Positions 36,501 through 48,938 of a DNA stretch of 64,000 nt are shown one piece after another. The translations under genes and the position numbers were made by a program. This DNA is from Echinococcus granulosus. Lineage: Eukaryota; Platyhelminthes; Cestoda; Cyclophyllidea; Taeniidae. Under the pieces are notes generated by a model that saw nothing but the letters and a program-made list of their open reading frames with translations, made no database searches and was not told the DNA's origin. The stretch covers positions 195,343 through 259,342 of the forward strand of contig NW_020170461.1 of assembly GCF_000524195.1 (NCBI RefSeq), given 5' to 3'. Numbering within the stretch: position 1 is the stretch's first letter; each line of letters begins with the position of its first letter.

Positions 36501-39500
36501 AATTCCCACTGAAAAGAACAGGCACACTACTAAATTGGGGTTACTCATGCGCGATCCACTGAACAAACAAACGACCGACCGAGCACACAAACAAGCATGC
36601 AAACAAACTTGCCATCCACTTTTCGACATTTAAATTACTAATCGCATCTAACCAAGGTATAATTTATTGCCATGTCAGACTCATAGGGGTGTCACCAAGC
36701 TGCAAGGATTACAAGTCAGCAATCTTACCAAGTAGTAAGTGGCCAAAATCTAGGGGATGTTGCCTAGGTAACTAATTAGACTTTGTTTTTCCCGATTTAA
36801 TCTTTTGATTTATGTCTATAAGGATGGTCTTTTGGAAGCGGGATTTGCATCAACGAGGCAAAAAATCAAATCACCATTCTATAAAGCGTTTTTGATTTTG
36901 AATGTGACCCTCTTTACGTGGGAGGGGTAAGGGTAGGGTCCGAGCTGTGACCAAGAAGTAGACATGCAAACTCCAGTAGGTGTATATGCTTTAGGAGCTG
37001 CATTTGGCTCCCGTCTTTGTTTAAAGATGCCAGGATGGCCCACTGAGGGAGAAGAGAAGATGGAGACGAGGATTTTTTTGAACACAGATTAGCGTCAGTT
37101 TTTCACTAAGTTGTGGCTGCTTTAGAGGTGGCCGTTTCGGTAGCAAGAGGATGCAGGTCAGTCTACCTGAGAATTGAATCTCATGATAGAAAGGGGCTGA
37201 CTAATCATAAATCCCATGGGATAACAATTTAAAAGGCCTGCATAAGATGGCCAAGAGGCTATCACAGATGTAGCCATCAATTCATCAATTCATCCATCTA
37301 TTCATTTATTCATCCATTCACCCCTCCATCCATCAATCTCTAATGCATCCATCCATCCTTCCATTCATTCATCCAATAACCATCCATTCATCCATCCCTC
37401 CACCCCGCATTTATCCGTCCATCTATATTCGGTGTAACACTTTCCGATTCTATTCTCCCTCCGTAATTTTAAAATTGCAGTTCTTCTACCTCTTCTCCAT
37501 CTTTGGTTTGACCGATTTGACAAGTCACATGAAGCTCCAGAATGCAAATGATGCTAGTTCTTAAAGATCGCAACGCAGTTTTCCTTTTGGCGCCTAATTT
37601 ATTACTAAAGTATTTCATCCTTTCCTTCTAGCTCTCCTTCATTCAATGCACAAGTTGGGTTAAAATCAGCTACTTCGTCTTGAATTCAATATTCTAAGAA
37701 TAGAAGACTGCGTATTCCCAAGCTCTCACTTTAAGTCTTCCTTGCAGTTAAGGTGGCATCATTTGGTCAGAATTTGCTTCCGTTGTAGTAAACAAAGTTG
37801 CCAAAAGCATTCAGAATCATGAAAACTTTTAATGGTTGCACTTCTCAGTTCCCAAATTCTGGAAAAAATGGTTTTTGGAAGTCTGCCTACCTTAGTTTCA
37901 AACTATCTATTCATCTGTCAATGTGTGGGCAGATCTCAAGAGTATTCGGTGTAAAAAATTGGCAAAGATGAACCAGGGAACCGATTAATCTTTAGAGAGA
38001 TATTGTCCTCCTAAACTGGTAGTAGTTAGAAGTTTGGAATGAGTGTCACATATACGTGTCGGGTGTTTTGTACCAGTTCGAGGTAAGTGATTGGACCAAA
38101 ACTGGTTGCAAACAAATTAACCCAAGACAGTGAAATTCAGTTTTTCAATGAAAAAGTAATTTAATTCAGTATCCTAGAAATGAAGCAGTAGGGATCTTAG
38201 AATTTGGGTGAGGCGGCTGCAAATAGCTGCCGCTCCCACCCTTATCGTTACAATTCGAAAACAATTTATTATTATGCGTCAGCTAGACAGAGAGTCAATC
38301 AGTCGTCAAGCAATCTAACTGACATATGTGAAGGAAGTAAAGAACACTAACTTATTGGTCTCTAAAGCTTATTTTCATTTATATTCAATGCATGACATGT
38401 GACACCCTTGGATGTGGAAGCTTCCACAACTTTCCTAATTGCTATTGTCACGTCCATCCTCGAAATATGTTTTCCCAGTTCATGATCATTAAATAAAGAG
38501 GGCTTTCTTTAACCTAGTATTAACTACATTTAAAAAATTTTTCAGCATCTGATTTTGGGGAGCACACCCTTCTACCTCACCTTCTCCAAGCACCGTACCA
38601 TCAAGTTCTGATGTGAAGCGCCTGTAGCTCTGAGAAGCGAATCGAACGAGCCGGAAAGATACTAGGTCCATTTAATTCACCTTCTTCGTGGATTTAAAGC
38701 GACAGAAAGCACCACAGATCACATTTAAGAACACCAAGGGATTGATGGATATCCATCCCTAATTTATAGCCCGTAAAGACGATGCCATTCATGCCATAAA
38801 TTCCATTACATCGGGATAAAACGCAAACCTTTGTGCCCCTCCGGTAAAATTTAATGTATTTGGACCTAACTGTAAATCCAAACCCACAAGCTTGTCCAGT
38901 AGTACGCGCTTAATTAACCAGAGCACACGCCCTCCTGTCAGCCCACTCACACCCTTCCCACCCCGCACCACTCACCCAGCCATCCGTTTTATGTCCGCCT
39001 GCGTGTGTGTGGGGCTTGCTGTCCATGGCATGGCCCCACCTCAGTCGAAGGCGAGGTGGGCATAGAAAGTTCAGTTAAATCATTAGCCTTGTCAAAATTG
39101 TCGCCAGAAAAGCCATCAACTGTTTTCCTATCAGCTGCTGTTGCCACTCTCACTACCACCACTATTATTACACAGCGCCAAGGTATGACCGGTGGGTTCC
39201 TAAACACTCACCATCACTTATCTTAACACTTGCCTTCATTGGTCTTGGTATCTAGCGCTAGGAAATGTGAGCAGATCTTAGAGAGGATTTGCAATCTGGA
39301 AGGTCTTCTACAAATCTCCCAAAAAAACATCCACAACTTAACTGGGAAAAGACATGAGATTAGCTAAAAGCGTAATTTGTTTAACTACGCTCACTCAACT
39401 TGATTGCGAGATCATTTGGCCAGATCCTTATTCCGGAAAGTGATTAAATGTTATTAAGAGAGAAGGGAGAACGCACCTGCATTACTGTCCGAAAGGAGTA

Positions 39501-42500
39501 AGGGGGGAATGGGGTTTCCCAAGTTCTGTTTATTCACTAGCCCTGTCAAAATTGGCGCCAAGAATGCCATCAACTGGTTCCTCTCAGCTGTTTTTGTTGT
39601 TGTTGTTGCCGCTGCTACAACAGTCACAAGTTTGACCACTGAACATATTTGTGTTGGGTAGAATCGGCACCAGCGGTAGTTGTTTATTTCCCTCAAAGCG
39701 CCTCATTTGTCTCTCCAATATGGCCTTATTGGAGTATTTGTTGTTGCATCTGCATTTTTTCGCTCTGGAACTCGAAACATTGGTTAATAGGGCAAGGCTA
39801 CTTTCTTTTCAAAAAGAGGCTTAAATTGAAGGTTTGAAGTCACTGCAGCCCGTCAATTCCTCGAAAAGTACCAGAAGGAGCTTGTGATTTTGACCCTAGA
39901 AGCTTCAGATCCTCATTTTCTTCCTTCATGGCCAATCTAGGGTCTTTTACTCTTGTAGAGACGAGAGCGAGGCTATAAAAAACTGCGTCCTTTATCAACC
40001 CTGTTTTCTTAGAGATGGTGCTCTTAAAATTTTCCTGTGTTTGATCATGCAAAATCAGTCAGGGTGTCGCCATCTCCTCGTTGAATAATACCACATAGAG
40101 TTAAGGTCTATCCAAGAAGTGGAAGGACTTTAAAACCTTCCCCTTCAGGGAGAAAATTCTCAGCTCATTCCTTTTTCTTGCTTTCCTGTAATTTGCCCCT
40201 TTAGTAGGTGGGGAAGAAAACAAGAAAATAAATCGCAACCAAATTCATCAATGCCAAAGGCCTCCTTGTTTTAAAGGTAAACTAAACCCCAAACCTTCAC
40301 AATGCTAATGAAGTCAAGGTTCCAGCCAACCATGTGTGCAGGCTTTCGAGTCTCCCCTGCCATCCAATATCCAAGATCTGGTTCGTATAAGCTCTCTGGT
40401 GTGGGTGTGTGTGTGTGTCTTCGATTTATGGAGAAACAGAGGGAAGAACGGGAGAGAGGGGAAAAGGGAGTGAGGGCGACGAGCAAACACCGTGTGAGGG
40501 ACCCCAACAGCTGTCGCAGTGTAGCTTGGCGCCAACCAAATCTACCCACCCGTTTCCCATTACCACCGCGCATTGCATTGCATCGCACCGACATTTGTGC
40601 GTAAATCACACGATAAGACAAGAAACACTGTGGCTTTGGTAGTGAAGGCTTATTGAATGGGCTTTCAATGAGTTTTAAGCCTCATCATTTGCCATTTATT
40701 CCTAAAAGTGTTACCTTTCTTCATCACTTGTAGGTTTCCACGTTTTTAAGCCTTGCAAATTTGACCGTGAAACAGTAGTATTCTAGAAGGGCCAGAAGAC
40801 TTGCTTATGCTAGGGCTCTCACTAAAATATTAAATAACCAAAATCTGCTTGTTCTTATCCTGGGGATCTCGTATTTCTTAGTGGTAGAGGAGAGTCGGTA
40901 TATCTGTAGCAAAATAATGTCATATGGATGTAATCATTGGATTTTGTGATATCCCCTCTCAATAGGATAGTGTTTCCTTGAAGATCCACAGGGTTGGAAG
41001 TAGAAATTGTACATGGCATCCATCCATTTTGCATCCATTAAGATCTTACTTGTAAATGTCTAAATCTCAACAGGTGAACTATTGTGTCTGAGATACACGA
41101 CACCAAACTGAAACATAGGCCTTTGTCGACAAAACAGTATGTCTCGATAAGTTAGGAAACAACTGTCCCTTTCTTAATTATATTCTCCAATTTTCCATCC
41201 TATTTCTTGGTTGGTCTTATGATTGGGTAATGACAGGAACAGGTGCTACTTGCCACATTGAGCTCAAGGGAATATTCCCAAGAAAAAACAGGGGTTGAGG
41301 GAAGAGTCAGCACCTCCATTCATTCACAAATCCAACATTTTCTTTTGTAGGCCCCTTTGCCTACAAGATTCCGGGTATGACAGAGAAGATGTTGCTTCGG
41401 TTAAAGAGAAAGGAGGTGGGTTTAAAGGTGCCCTTTGATTCCTCAAGTGAACGTATCACCAAGACAGCAGCAAAGAGGTGTGAAGGACCGGGTCCCCACG
41501 ACTATTATAACAAGCTGCAGCCTGAGTGCAGACGCGAGATTCCAGAAAAGATCTCCATTTCTCGTAGAAACTCAGATTCTCGTGCTCCAATTGAACGCGA
41601 GGTTCGGAATTCCCTAACATGGATAATTTGCTTGTTAAGAAATGGCCCTTAAAAGTTACCTCCCTCATTATGGTTCCAGAGGTCGATTTGGACCTAATCT
41701 GTAGGCACATGGAACTTAATCTTGCAAGATTTCGTCCGGTGTGGTGTATGCTTTTGTATCCCTTGGATCTTGAAATGAATCTGGACACCCACATGATGAG
41801 TATAGACGGCTCCTGGAGTCGATGAGTTTGAAGTAGCTCTTCTGTTATGTGTCCTTGTAGTCCAGTCATCTGAAAGGGTTGTCATCCTCCCGGTAGTAAT
41901 CAATCGATCCATTCAGATGTAAATCTGTTTATTGCCTTTTTTACATTACAGAGATGTCCACCACCCACCACCTACGACGTGACAATGGCCTTCAAGGCGC
42001 TCAAAGATCACAGAAGTTTCCGTGCATCTAGACGCGACAAATCCAATGAGGCCTTTTTGTGCTCCAGTCCACGGTTCACCAAGTATACAGAAGGTGTGGC
42101 TGGTTTCATCGCTAATCCAGGTAGGGAATCGGTTTCAAAACCTCTCGGGTTTGCTAGGTTCACCGGCAAGAGATTGGGTTAAATAACATAGCCAGACACC
42201 AGCCGACAGCACATCAATAACTCCCTTTGAGTATATTAAGTCAGAAAAAAAAAAACTTTCCCGTTGGTGGCTAAGAATGAGGAATTGTCTACCTTAGGTG
42301 GAGATTTTACACCCCTCAGGTTAACCATCCCAATCGAGTCAACCCTACTCCTGGACAAACTGCAGGAGTATGGGGATGGCATGCGATTCTGACGTGCGGT
42401 TTTGTGTGATTGGCAATGCCATCTACTCCATCTCCGTGAGGAAGGTAAACAGTTCTTCCGTCTTCAAGTTGTTTCCCAGTGAGGATTCACAAAACAAAAC

Positions 42501-45500
42501 AAGACGGGGAACAAAAAAGGGCAAATAGCTTGTGAATAATAGATGAAGCGTAATCAAGAGGTAGCATCCAGAAGTAGGCTTTCGATATAGAAGGTCTATT
42601 TTACCTATTTATAAAATAGGCAATAGAGGGGGGAAGCTAATTGCACGAGTTATGGCTGTTAAGGGGACTTGATAAATTTTCACGACGGTAACATGGCCCG
42701 ATCTTCCCCTCTCCTTAGGTCCAGGTGCATACTGTGTGAAACGCGATCCTCAACCAAAATGCGGAACATTTAGACGGACCGAGGAACGATTCAGGGATGT
42801 GGATAATGGTCAACCTGGTCCAGCGGATTATAAGGTAAAAAACTGTTCTACCATGCAGGAGACAAAATTTTAGTAGTATATGATTTTACTCTGTGGAAAA
42901 GTTCACGTTATCAGGGTTATGAGGAAAGATTCTGCCTAACGAATCGTCAAATTCCTATTGTTAAACCGCCTTCAAAGACATATCTAAGTGGACCTTGTTG
43001 ATGCTTTAGTCCTTTGTTGCATACGTCACCCTCATATTTTGCCAGGGTGGATAGTTTTCATCCAAGCAATCCGGTATAGAAGCAGGTTAACCGCTGTCGT
43101 GTTGAGGGGATGAAAGGTTGGAGGCTTGGTTGGAGACTATGCCACTGAGGTCGCGTAGTTATCCCAACATTGGAGCGTGATGTTAAGTCAGCCTCGTCCA
43201 TCTTTTGATTATCCTTCGCGGTGCTACCTGAGGTTGCCCTTCCGTTTTGGGTGCAATGAAGACTTACTTCCAACTATCCCGTATCCATCCTGTAGCCATC
43301 CTCTGTCCCATGTACATCCATTTATCTCCTATCCATCTATCCATCCATTCCGTGTGGATAGACTTAATTTAGTGATGCAAGCAATTAGCATTTCATTTCC
43401 AACTTGCACTGCCTGTATAAGAAGACATTTGATTGCAACATCAGTGATCCCCCTCGTCGCTCCCATTCACTCCCTTTGGCGTCACATCTAACCTCTTAGC
43501 TCCTTTGGGAGAAACGCAGAATTCCCTGGCTTATTAATACTCCCGTCTAGACGATCCAACATAGTGGGTGTGCAATACACGGCAGTAACTCTCTTCACCT
43601 CCTTTCTGTCTATCTTCACTGCTGTATTGCCAACCCTGTAGGTGGCAGTACAGTTGCCAGACACGTCCATCAAGTATCGCCTAATCACGTTAACCACATA
43701 TTTACGTCTGACGTGGTTCCGACCACCCTCCTCTGATGCCAATCTCTACAGATTGCGTGATTCGCGACAGAGAGCAGATAGTCTCCCCCTTCTATGCCAC
43801 TGCCATCCCCACAGAGTGCTAGGTCGTCTTTGAAGGTTGTAATAAGCTCTACTGGTAAAAAAAATAGTCGACAGTATGCCAAGCATTACCTTCCATCCAC
43901 TCTGTCAAAATGGAGGGATAAACTACGGCTGTTAAAGAACCCGCGTAGGTTAGCGTACAGTAAAACAAGCGCCAAATAACCGCAATAAATTAATGGCGAA
44001 CATACTTACGCGTATGTCAAAAATGCGGTTACTGGCTACTTAAAATTTACCCCTTTTCTCTCCACGAATTGAATGTCAGATTTTTACCCACAGACCGTAG
44101 ATTGGTTTATTAGCCACCTTTTCACTTCGAAGGTAGAGCCTAAATGCCAGGAATTGAAAGGAGAACGAGATAAAGTGAAAACTACACCCATTGCGCGCAC
44201 AGCGACCCTGTTAATGGGCTTATTTTCTCCTTCATTAAATATGAAGGGTGTTAAAACTCTCTTTGGCTTTCCCTTTTTAACGTGCACATACTTTTATTCA
44301 CTTCCTCTGGATATTTCTATTTATAGCTTAAGGAATATTGCAAGGGAGGGGATCATGAATCCACACACTCTGCCGTGTCTTCCTAGAAAGGATTTTCATT
44401 CACCTAAGGGTATTTGTCCTGAAGAGTAGAGAGGGGAGAATTTTTTGTGGCAATGTTTTCACCAACCCCACCCTCTCATCCATCCATCCGATAAATCAGT
44501 GAGGAGAAAAAGCATGACTTCTTACTGCGCTTTAAAATGGAAGGTGGGAGGTTATTTTACCCCATTCTCGTCCTTGTCTTTTGCAGCTCTATGACAAACA
44601 CTTGACAACCACATAATCAAATGGGAAATGGGTTGAGGGGAATTAACTGGGGCTAAGCTTTCACTTAGCTTAGTGCAACTAAACCCACGAGTTTACCTTG
44701 CATCATGTGAGAGTAGAAGTTGTAAAAATGGTCAAAAATGACAACCATTTCCTTGTACAATACTGCCTTTCTTGCATATACTACTTTGGAGTTTGATTAT
44801 TAGCACTTAGAACCTTTTCCTGATAGCATCTGTTTTCAATCGGTTCATTGATGTAGTACAGAGTCGTACACACTTTCTGGAAGCCACGTACCCCACTTAA
44901 GTCCGTTTTGCTCCACGGTTGTCGCCAGAACGACTGAGTTATAGTAATCTACCTGGGTCCAGAAGGGGATTAGTACCTGCTGGTCTGTGACCCCAGCTAC
45001 CCCAAAATATAAAGGCAAGCCAAGTGTCTGGTTGGTATTACTTCTATCTCCATCCGTTAAACTAAGAAAGTTGTCAGAATTGCTCGGGTGAATTTCAAAT
45101 TCTTTACGCAAGTTAAAATTTCCCACTTTTTATATGCTTCTTGATTTGCAGTCAATTTTTATCTTTGCATGAAACAAATGTTAACTCCCATTACATGGCT
45201 TGACAAGTAAAATGTTCTTCAATTACATCCTTTGTTTAGCAAGGAATAAGGAGGGGCAAGAATTAAATTGATGAGAGAAAGACAACTACTTTTCCTCATC
45301 CTCTCCCCTCTAGCGTCATCTAATCGCTTGAGCTTATTCTACCGCCATAGGAGTCTTCACACGAGAATGTTCAGCCCTTTTAAAGAAGGCAAAATTGGGA
45401 ACTTGTAAGTCATTTTTGATGAAGCCTCTTTGGCGGGAGACATTGTCACAACCTCAATTTATCCCTCACTGCATCAAATAGGACGAAAGGATCTAAATCA

Positions 45501-47352
45501 CCAGTACGTAGTCCAAGTCTGAATCAAGAATTCCTCAGCATGGGAAAATGGAATAAAGGACTTTCTGTAATATTTTACCTCCTAATGCCCATTAGAGGAA
45601 TTGGCGGAAAGAAAGAAGTGTCTTCAATGCCCCACATAGCCCCATTCTCCGCTCTTCTTTGGCTCACAATTACTACCTTACCGACGGTCAGCTCTGGATT
45701 TTCCCAATTTATAAATGAGGCGATTAATCCACCATATTAGCATAAATGTGGGTAACAATAATAAATGAGTAATTTGGGGAAATTCAGTCAATCGTATGGA
45801 TAAAGCATGCTATAACCACGAGTGGAATCAGTCAAAAGGTTACCTCTAACCCAGGGGTGTGTCAAGACAGGTGGCACACGGATTTAAATGCGAGAATTGC
45901 TTATCCCCACTGCACTCCAACTTTTAAGTCCTCAAGGAATTTTTGCTTCTTTTTACTCACTCAGAAAGACTCAGCTAATGTGACAGGCAGGTGTTGATTT
46001 GTCAAGAAATGTTCAACCAGGTTCTCACACCTATGCAAGTGTGGGTTTTGACAAGTTTATCTCTTTTAAGTTGTCACTTTGAAGTGAAGACAGTGCAAAT
46101 ACTTGAAAGTTAATCGTATCAAGTAGGAGTATTTGTTTTTGCCAAGCCTTTTGAGTATATGTGTCATCAATCGGGGCAGTGCGAGGTGGGGTGGACGGAG
46201 AGGCAGATCATTTTCCCCTCCTCCAGACCACTTCTTCCCCTTCACATGACAGTAGATTCGACTATGAGGGAAGAGAAAGAGAACAAATAAACAAATAAAA
46301 GAGAAAAAATCAATCTAAATAAAGCTTTAAAGGGCGGGAAATAAAAGTTGAAGCGATGCAGTGCAAATGCACTTCCATCGGGAACAGTCTACTGAAATGA
46401 ACTTTTAAGTAGGCCCAAAATTTTAAAATGAATCATTATTTTATGCGGTACTAATACGTAAATATTTAAGGGGAAACAAAAGTCAGACAAGCAAGCCATT
46501 TTGGAGGAGAGGAAAAGGGAAAAAAATCAGGATTCTCATTAACGTAAACAAAGCTGTGTTTTGTTTTGGTCAAAAAACTAATTTAGCGTGGGACAAGGAG
46601 GTGTCCTAGAAAGTTAGCTTCATAGCGATTCCCATGGAGCCCTCATTAATTTTTCACTTTAAATGAATAGAGAAAGGCGTGATTAGCATTTGTTAATTGA
46701 TTTGAACATACCCATCATTAGGGGTGGGGTGGAAGGCGGCGTGCGGGCTTCGCCTGCAGCAGTCATTAATCATAGGCCTTAAAAGAGGGAATAAGAAACG
46801 AAAAAGAGGGATGAACGCAGTATCCTTAACTCCATTGTAACCCTTTATACCTTCGTTGTGGTCTTCTTCTCTCCCGCTTTTTTGAATCTTCTCGGTTCTG
46901 ATGCATATCTACAATTACTGAGGCGGAATTCGGAAGAAGGTGAGAATGTGGCATTAAGAATTTTTCCCCACATGAAACAAACGATTGGTAGCGTAGAAGA
47001 ATAAAAGAAGAAAGTAGACGCCAAGGCTTGATTTAAAACTTTTCTAAAAATTAAAAGGAGTTTTTTAATTTTTTTTTGTGAAAATGAAAGACTCCACACC
47101 TCTTCTCCCCAACCAAAAAGGCCATTCTGATTAAGGAGAGGCAAGACTTACTGCCTTTATAATTTTGCTGTATAATAAGTCTTAATTCCTTTTATTGCAT
47201 TAAATTTCGAAGTGTAGAAGTTTTTATCCCTTTTCTGCATCCATTTTTATTCGAAGCTGGATCCGGCTGTTGGAAGTAGTGTCTACATCCGAACCTTCAA
47301 TGTGACGCTGAGGAGGCGCACCACGTCTGCACCAGCTCACGTGAAACACTGA
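30536..47352 (+). CDS. STPG2: Sperm-tail PG-rich repeat protein, STPG2-like
   Basis: STPG-family proteins carry short Pro-Gly repeats and are found in sperm tails and other axonemes. Exons placed: 30536-30763, 30994-31165, 31231-31379, 31470 to about 31714, about 31739-31847, 31872-31961, 34104-34260, 41351-41601, 41952-42120, 42719-42834 and 47257-47352 (TGA); together about 593 aa. The start MYDRAERS matches vertebrate STPG2 (MYDRAPR). Repeats seen include GPTSYN, VPGPSTYN, YPGPGTYF, LPPPGLYF, IPGPGTYN, GPGPHDYY, PPPTTYD, GPGAYCV and PGPADYK. They are interspersed with APFGSL-, PPFATSAPRF- and CSSPRF-type segments and HGYVAGPDGQL. The last exon holds the family-like FNVTL. The borders of exons 2-3 and 4-6 are uncertain, since some fits require introns of only 24 nt. 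The last exon rests on phase, acceptor and FNVTL alone. The gene has a 7.1 kb and a 4.4 kb intron. Confidence 0.85.
33258..33345 (+). repeat. Local direct repeat, copy 1
   Basis: The block CCATGCTCTGTCTCAAAAGG with TCCATTTACGAGATGGAG and a following CATCTGGAGG resembles 33540-33625. Divergence is considerable. Confidence 0.4.
33540..33625 (+). repeat. Local direct repeat, copy 2
   Basis: GATGTGCTCTGTATCTCAAA with GTCCATTAGGCGAGAGCAAAG, then CATTTAGATGG, in the same order as copy 1 about 280 nt upstream. Confidence 0.4.
37274..37425. repeat. Imperfect (ATCC)n / (ATTC)n tetranucleotide tract
   Basis: Many copies of CATC and ATTC with interruptions. Open frames on both strands here are artefacts of the tract. 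Confidence 0.8.
39067..39176 (+). repeat. Direct repeat pair, copy 1
   Basis: CCTTGTCAAAATTGTCGCCA and GCCATCAACTGTTTTCCTAT, then CAGCTG and GTTGCC, match the copy 455 nt downstream in order and spacing. Confidence 0.65.
39521..39635 (+). repeat. Direct repeat pair, copy 2
   Basis: CCCTGTCAAAATTGGCGCCA and GCCATCAACTGGTTCCTCTC, then CAGCTG and GTTGCC. By eye about four in five positions match copy 1 over the first 60 nt; the 3' part differs by a (TTG)n expansion. Confidence 0.65.
40399..40419. repeat. (TG)n microsatellite
   Basis: A short GT/TG tract with one GGG interruption, inside the large STPG2 intron. Confidence 0.7.
43488..43742 (-). other. Unassigned open frame, possible antisense exon
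   Basis: An 84-codon hydrophilic frame (for example RKYVVNVIRRYLMDVSGN and VTAVYCTPTMLDRLDGS) ending with a stop just after KELRG. There is no ATG at its 5' end, and it would need splicing or be a transposon remnant. Confidence 0.2.
44845..45126 (-). other. Unassigned open frame, possible antisense exon
   Basis: An uninterrupted 93-codon frame with balanced composition (for example TLGLPLYFGVAGVTDQQ and NGLKWGTWLPESVYDS). It lacks an ATG at its left end and I recognise no domain. It may be an exon of a nested antisense gene together with the frame at 43488-43742, or chance. Confidence 0.2.
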
Positions 47353-47910
47353 GGAAACCGTAAGTCTTCACAACACATTTTGGGCGCTTTTTCTTCCAAG
47401 TTTTGTCTTTAAAGCTCCCTTGACGGTAAAAAGTGTTAGAATCGGGTCACCCCTAAAGCCTGACCATAAGTCCTTCGATTGAGGCTTTATTGTAAAAGCT
47501 GAGCAATTTTGTGTGCGTCCTGACTCTTGCTCTGTATTTTGTGACGTTTAAAAAGAGCAAAAAACAAATTTATAAAAGTTCTAAAAACGCCACATCCATT
47601 TGTGACATTCATGTCTGGCGGTTGCCTTGGCACCCATCTGGTGGACACCTGTTGAACGTACGGTCATCAAAAGCTAGGATGTAAATCTACCGTATATTTA
47701 CGCCCTTTTTTCTACCTTATATTCAAAAATTAGTCCTTCATTTTTAAAAAAGAGAATTAAAATTTTTCCATTCCTTATGTTTATGGCTGTAGACAACTGG
47801 GTGTCCGCGATGCTCTGTATTTCTTACTTCGATCTACCCATAGTTGACACCAGGAGAAAAAATAGACTATATAAATATAATATAAAATATAATAATAGAA
47901 CAAAGGTAAC

Positions 47911-47931
47911 AAAGGTAACAAAGTTACCTTT
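47911..47931. repeat. Perfect inverted repeat (9 bp arms, 3 nt loop)
   Basis: AAAGGTAAC, AAA, GTTACCTTT. The left arm is itself a tandem copy of the preceding nonamer (47902-47910). It could form a small hairpin about 560 nt past the STPG2 stop. Confidence 0.7.
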
Positions 47932-48922
47932 TTGGATAAAGTTAGCTAATACATTTTAGCTCCAAATGCATCAATCCCAAACCGATCGCTTATTAAATAT
48001 AAGCAGTACATAATCAACGTTGATAAGTACTATTGATATTCTCTCATCCTCCTCGTCTATTATCGCTCGTAACAAAGTAAAAAAAAGACATATTTTGAAA
48101 ATTTTTGATTAAAAGGATTGCTTTTCTTGTTTTAGACAAAAAAATTTAAAAAGAAGCAAATGAGAAATAAGAAACCCACGAGTTTCAAAGAACAGAGGGA
48201 GAATGTCTTCTCCAACCCTTTAAAAAGAGAGAAAAATATGAAAAAAAAGTTGTAACTTTAGGTACATTTTTTGTATAGTTAGGAAAAAGCAGATGTGGGT
48301 GTCATTGTGGAGAAATTGAGGGACTACTTGGCATCAATTGACCAAATTTGGATGCCTTCCCACCTGGAAGGTGTTAGAAACGCGCCAGAGGCGTTACAGC
48401 TTTTGCGCATTCTTTCACCAACTTTCCCCTGTCTTGTCTAAAAACTGTCGGGAAAAAAGGCAAGGTAAAGGCAAAGGAACTCAACACCGCGTTATTTGGA
48501 AACTTTTCTTCACCCTATAGTGTGTGCTTTCATTCATTTGGGAAAAAACGAGAAATTTGGGGCGGAGGAAATGAAAACGATAAGATTGGCATAAATTTCC
48601 ATGGGGCAAAAAGTAAATGCCAGATTATTGCAAAATGTGGATACGCTAGAAACGGCAAATCATGAATTCAGGGTTTGCGATTCTCTCGCGATAGGGAAAG
48701 TGGCCGTTTAGGCAACTGCAGAAGTGGATAAGGCCGCATCTTGATAAGGGGAAATCTTCCCCCCAAAGTTCTGCATTTCGAGAGGGGAGAGAGTTAAGGA
48801 GAAGAGTTGTAGAGAAGGGATAACAGTCACTACAGCCACGGGTTTTATTTGTTAAGTCACAACACCAGCTGCTCGTAGTTGATTACTCCTTTCCAGTGTC
48901 CTTTCCTCGCTTCTAATTTACT

Positions 48923-48938
48923 GTCACATATGTGTGAC
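48923..48938. promoter_or_regulatory. Near-palindromic motif GTCACATATGTGTGAC, copy 1
   Basis: An exact 16-mer, seen again at 61514. Its 14-nt core CACATATGTGTGAC also occurs at 55294. It contains an E-box (CATATG) flanked by inverted TCACA half-sites that resemble T-box half-sites. Flanking sequences differ between copies. Confidence 0.4.

Larger units (their letters stand above)
34261..41350 (+). other. Largest STPG2 intron (7.1 kb)
   Basis: Donor GTAAGT at 34261, acceptor TTTTGTAG ending at 41350; the junction is phase 1. Contents are an ATCC microsatellite at 37274-37425, a direct repeat pair at 39.07 and 39.52 kb, and a TG tract at 40399-40419. I see no nested gene. Confidence 0.7.
42835..47256 (+). 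other. Last STPG2 intron (4.4 kb)
   Basis: Donor GTAAAA at 42835, acceptor ATTCGAAG ending at 47256, phase 0. A short CATC-repeat patch lies at about 43308-43350. Two minus-strand open frames, 43488-43742 and 44845-45126, are unrecognised. Confidence 0.55.

Noticed and set aside
44073..44429. 118-codon plus-strand frame in an STPG2 intron
   Set aside because: Composition looks random and no domain or splice context supports it.
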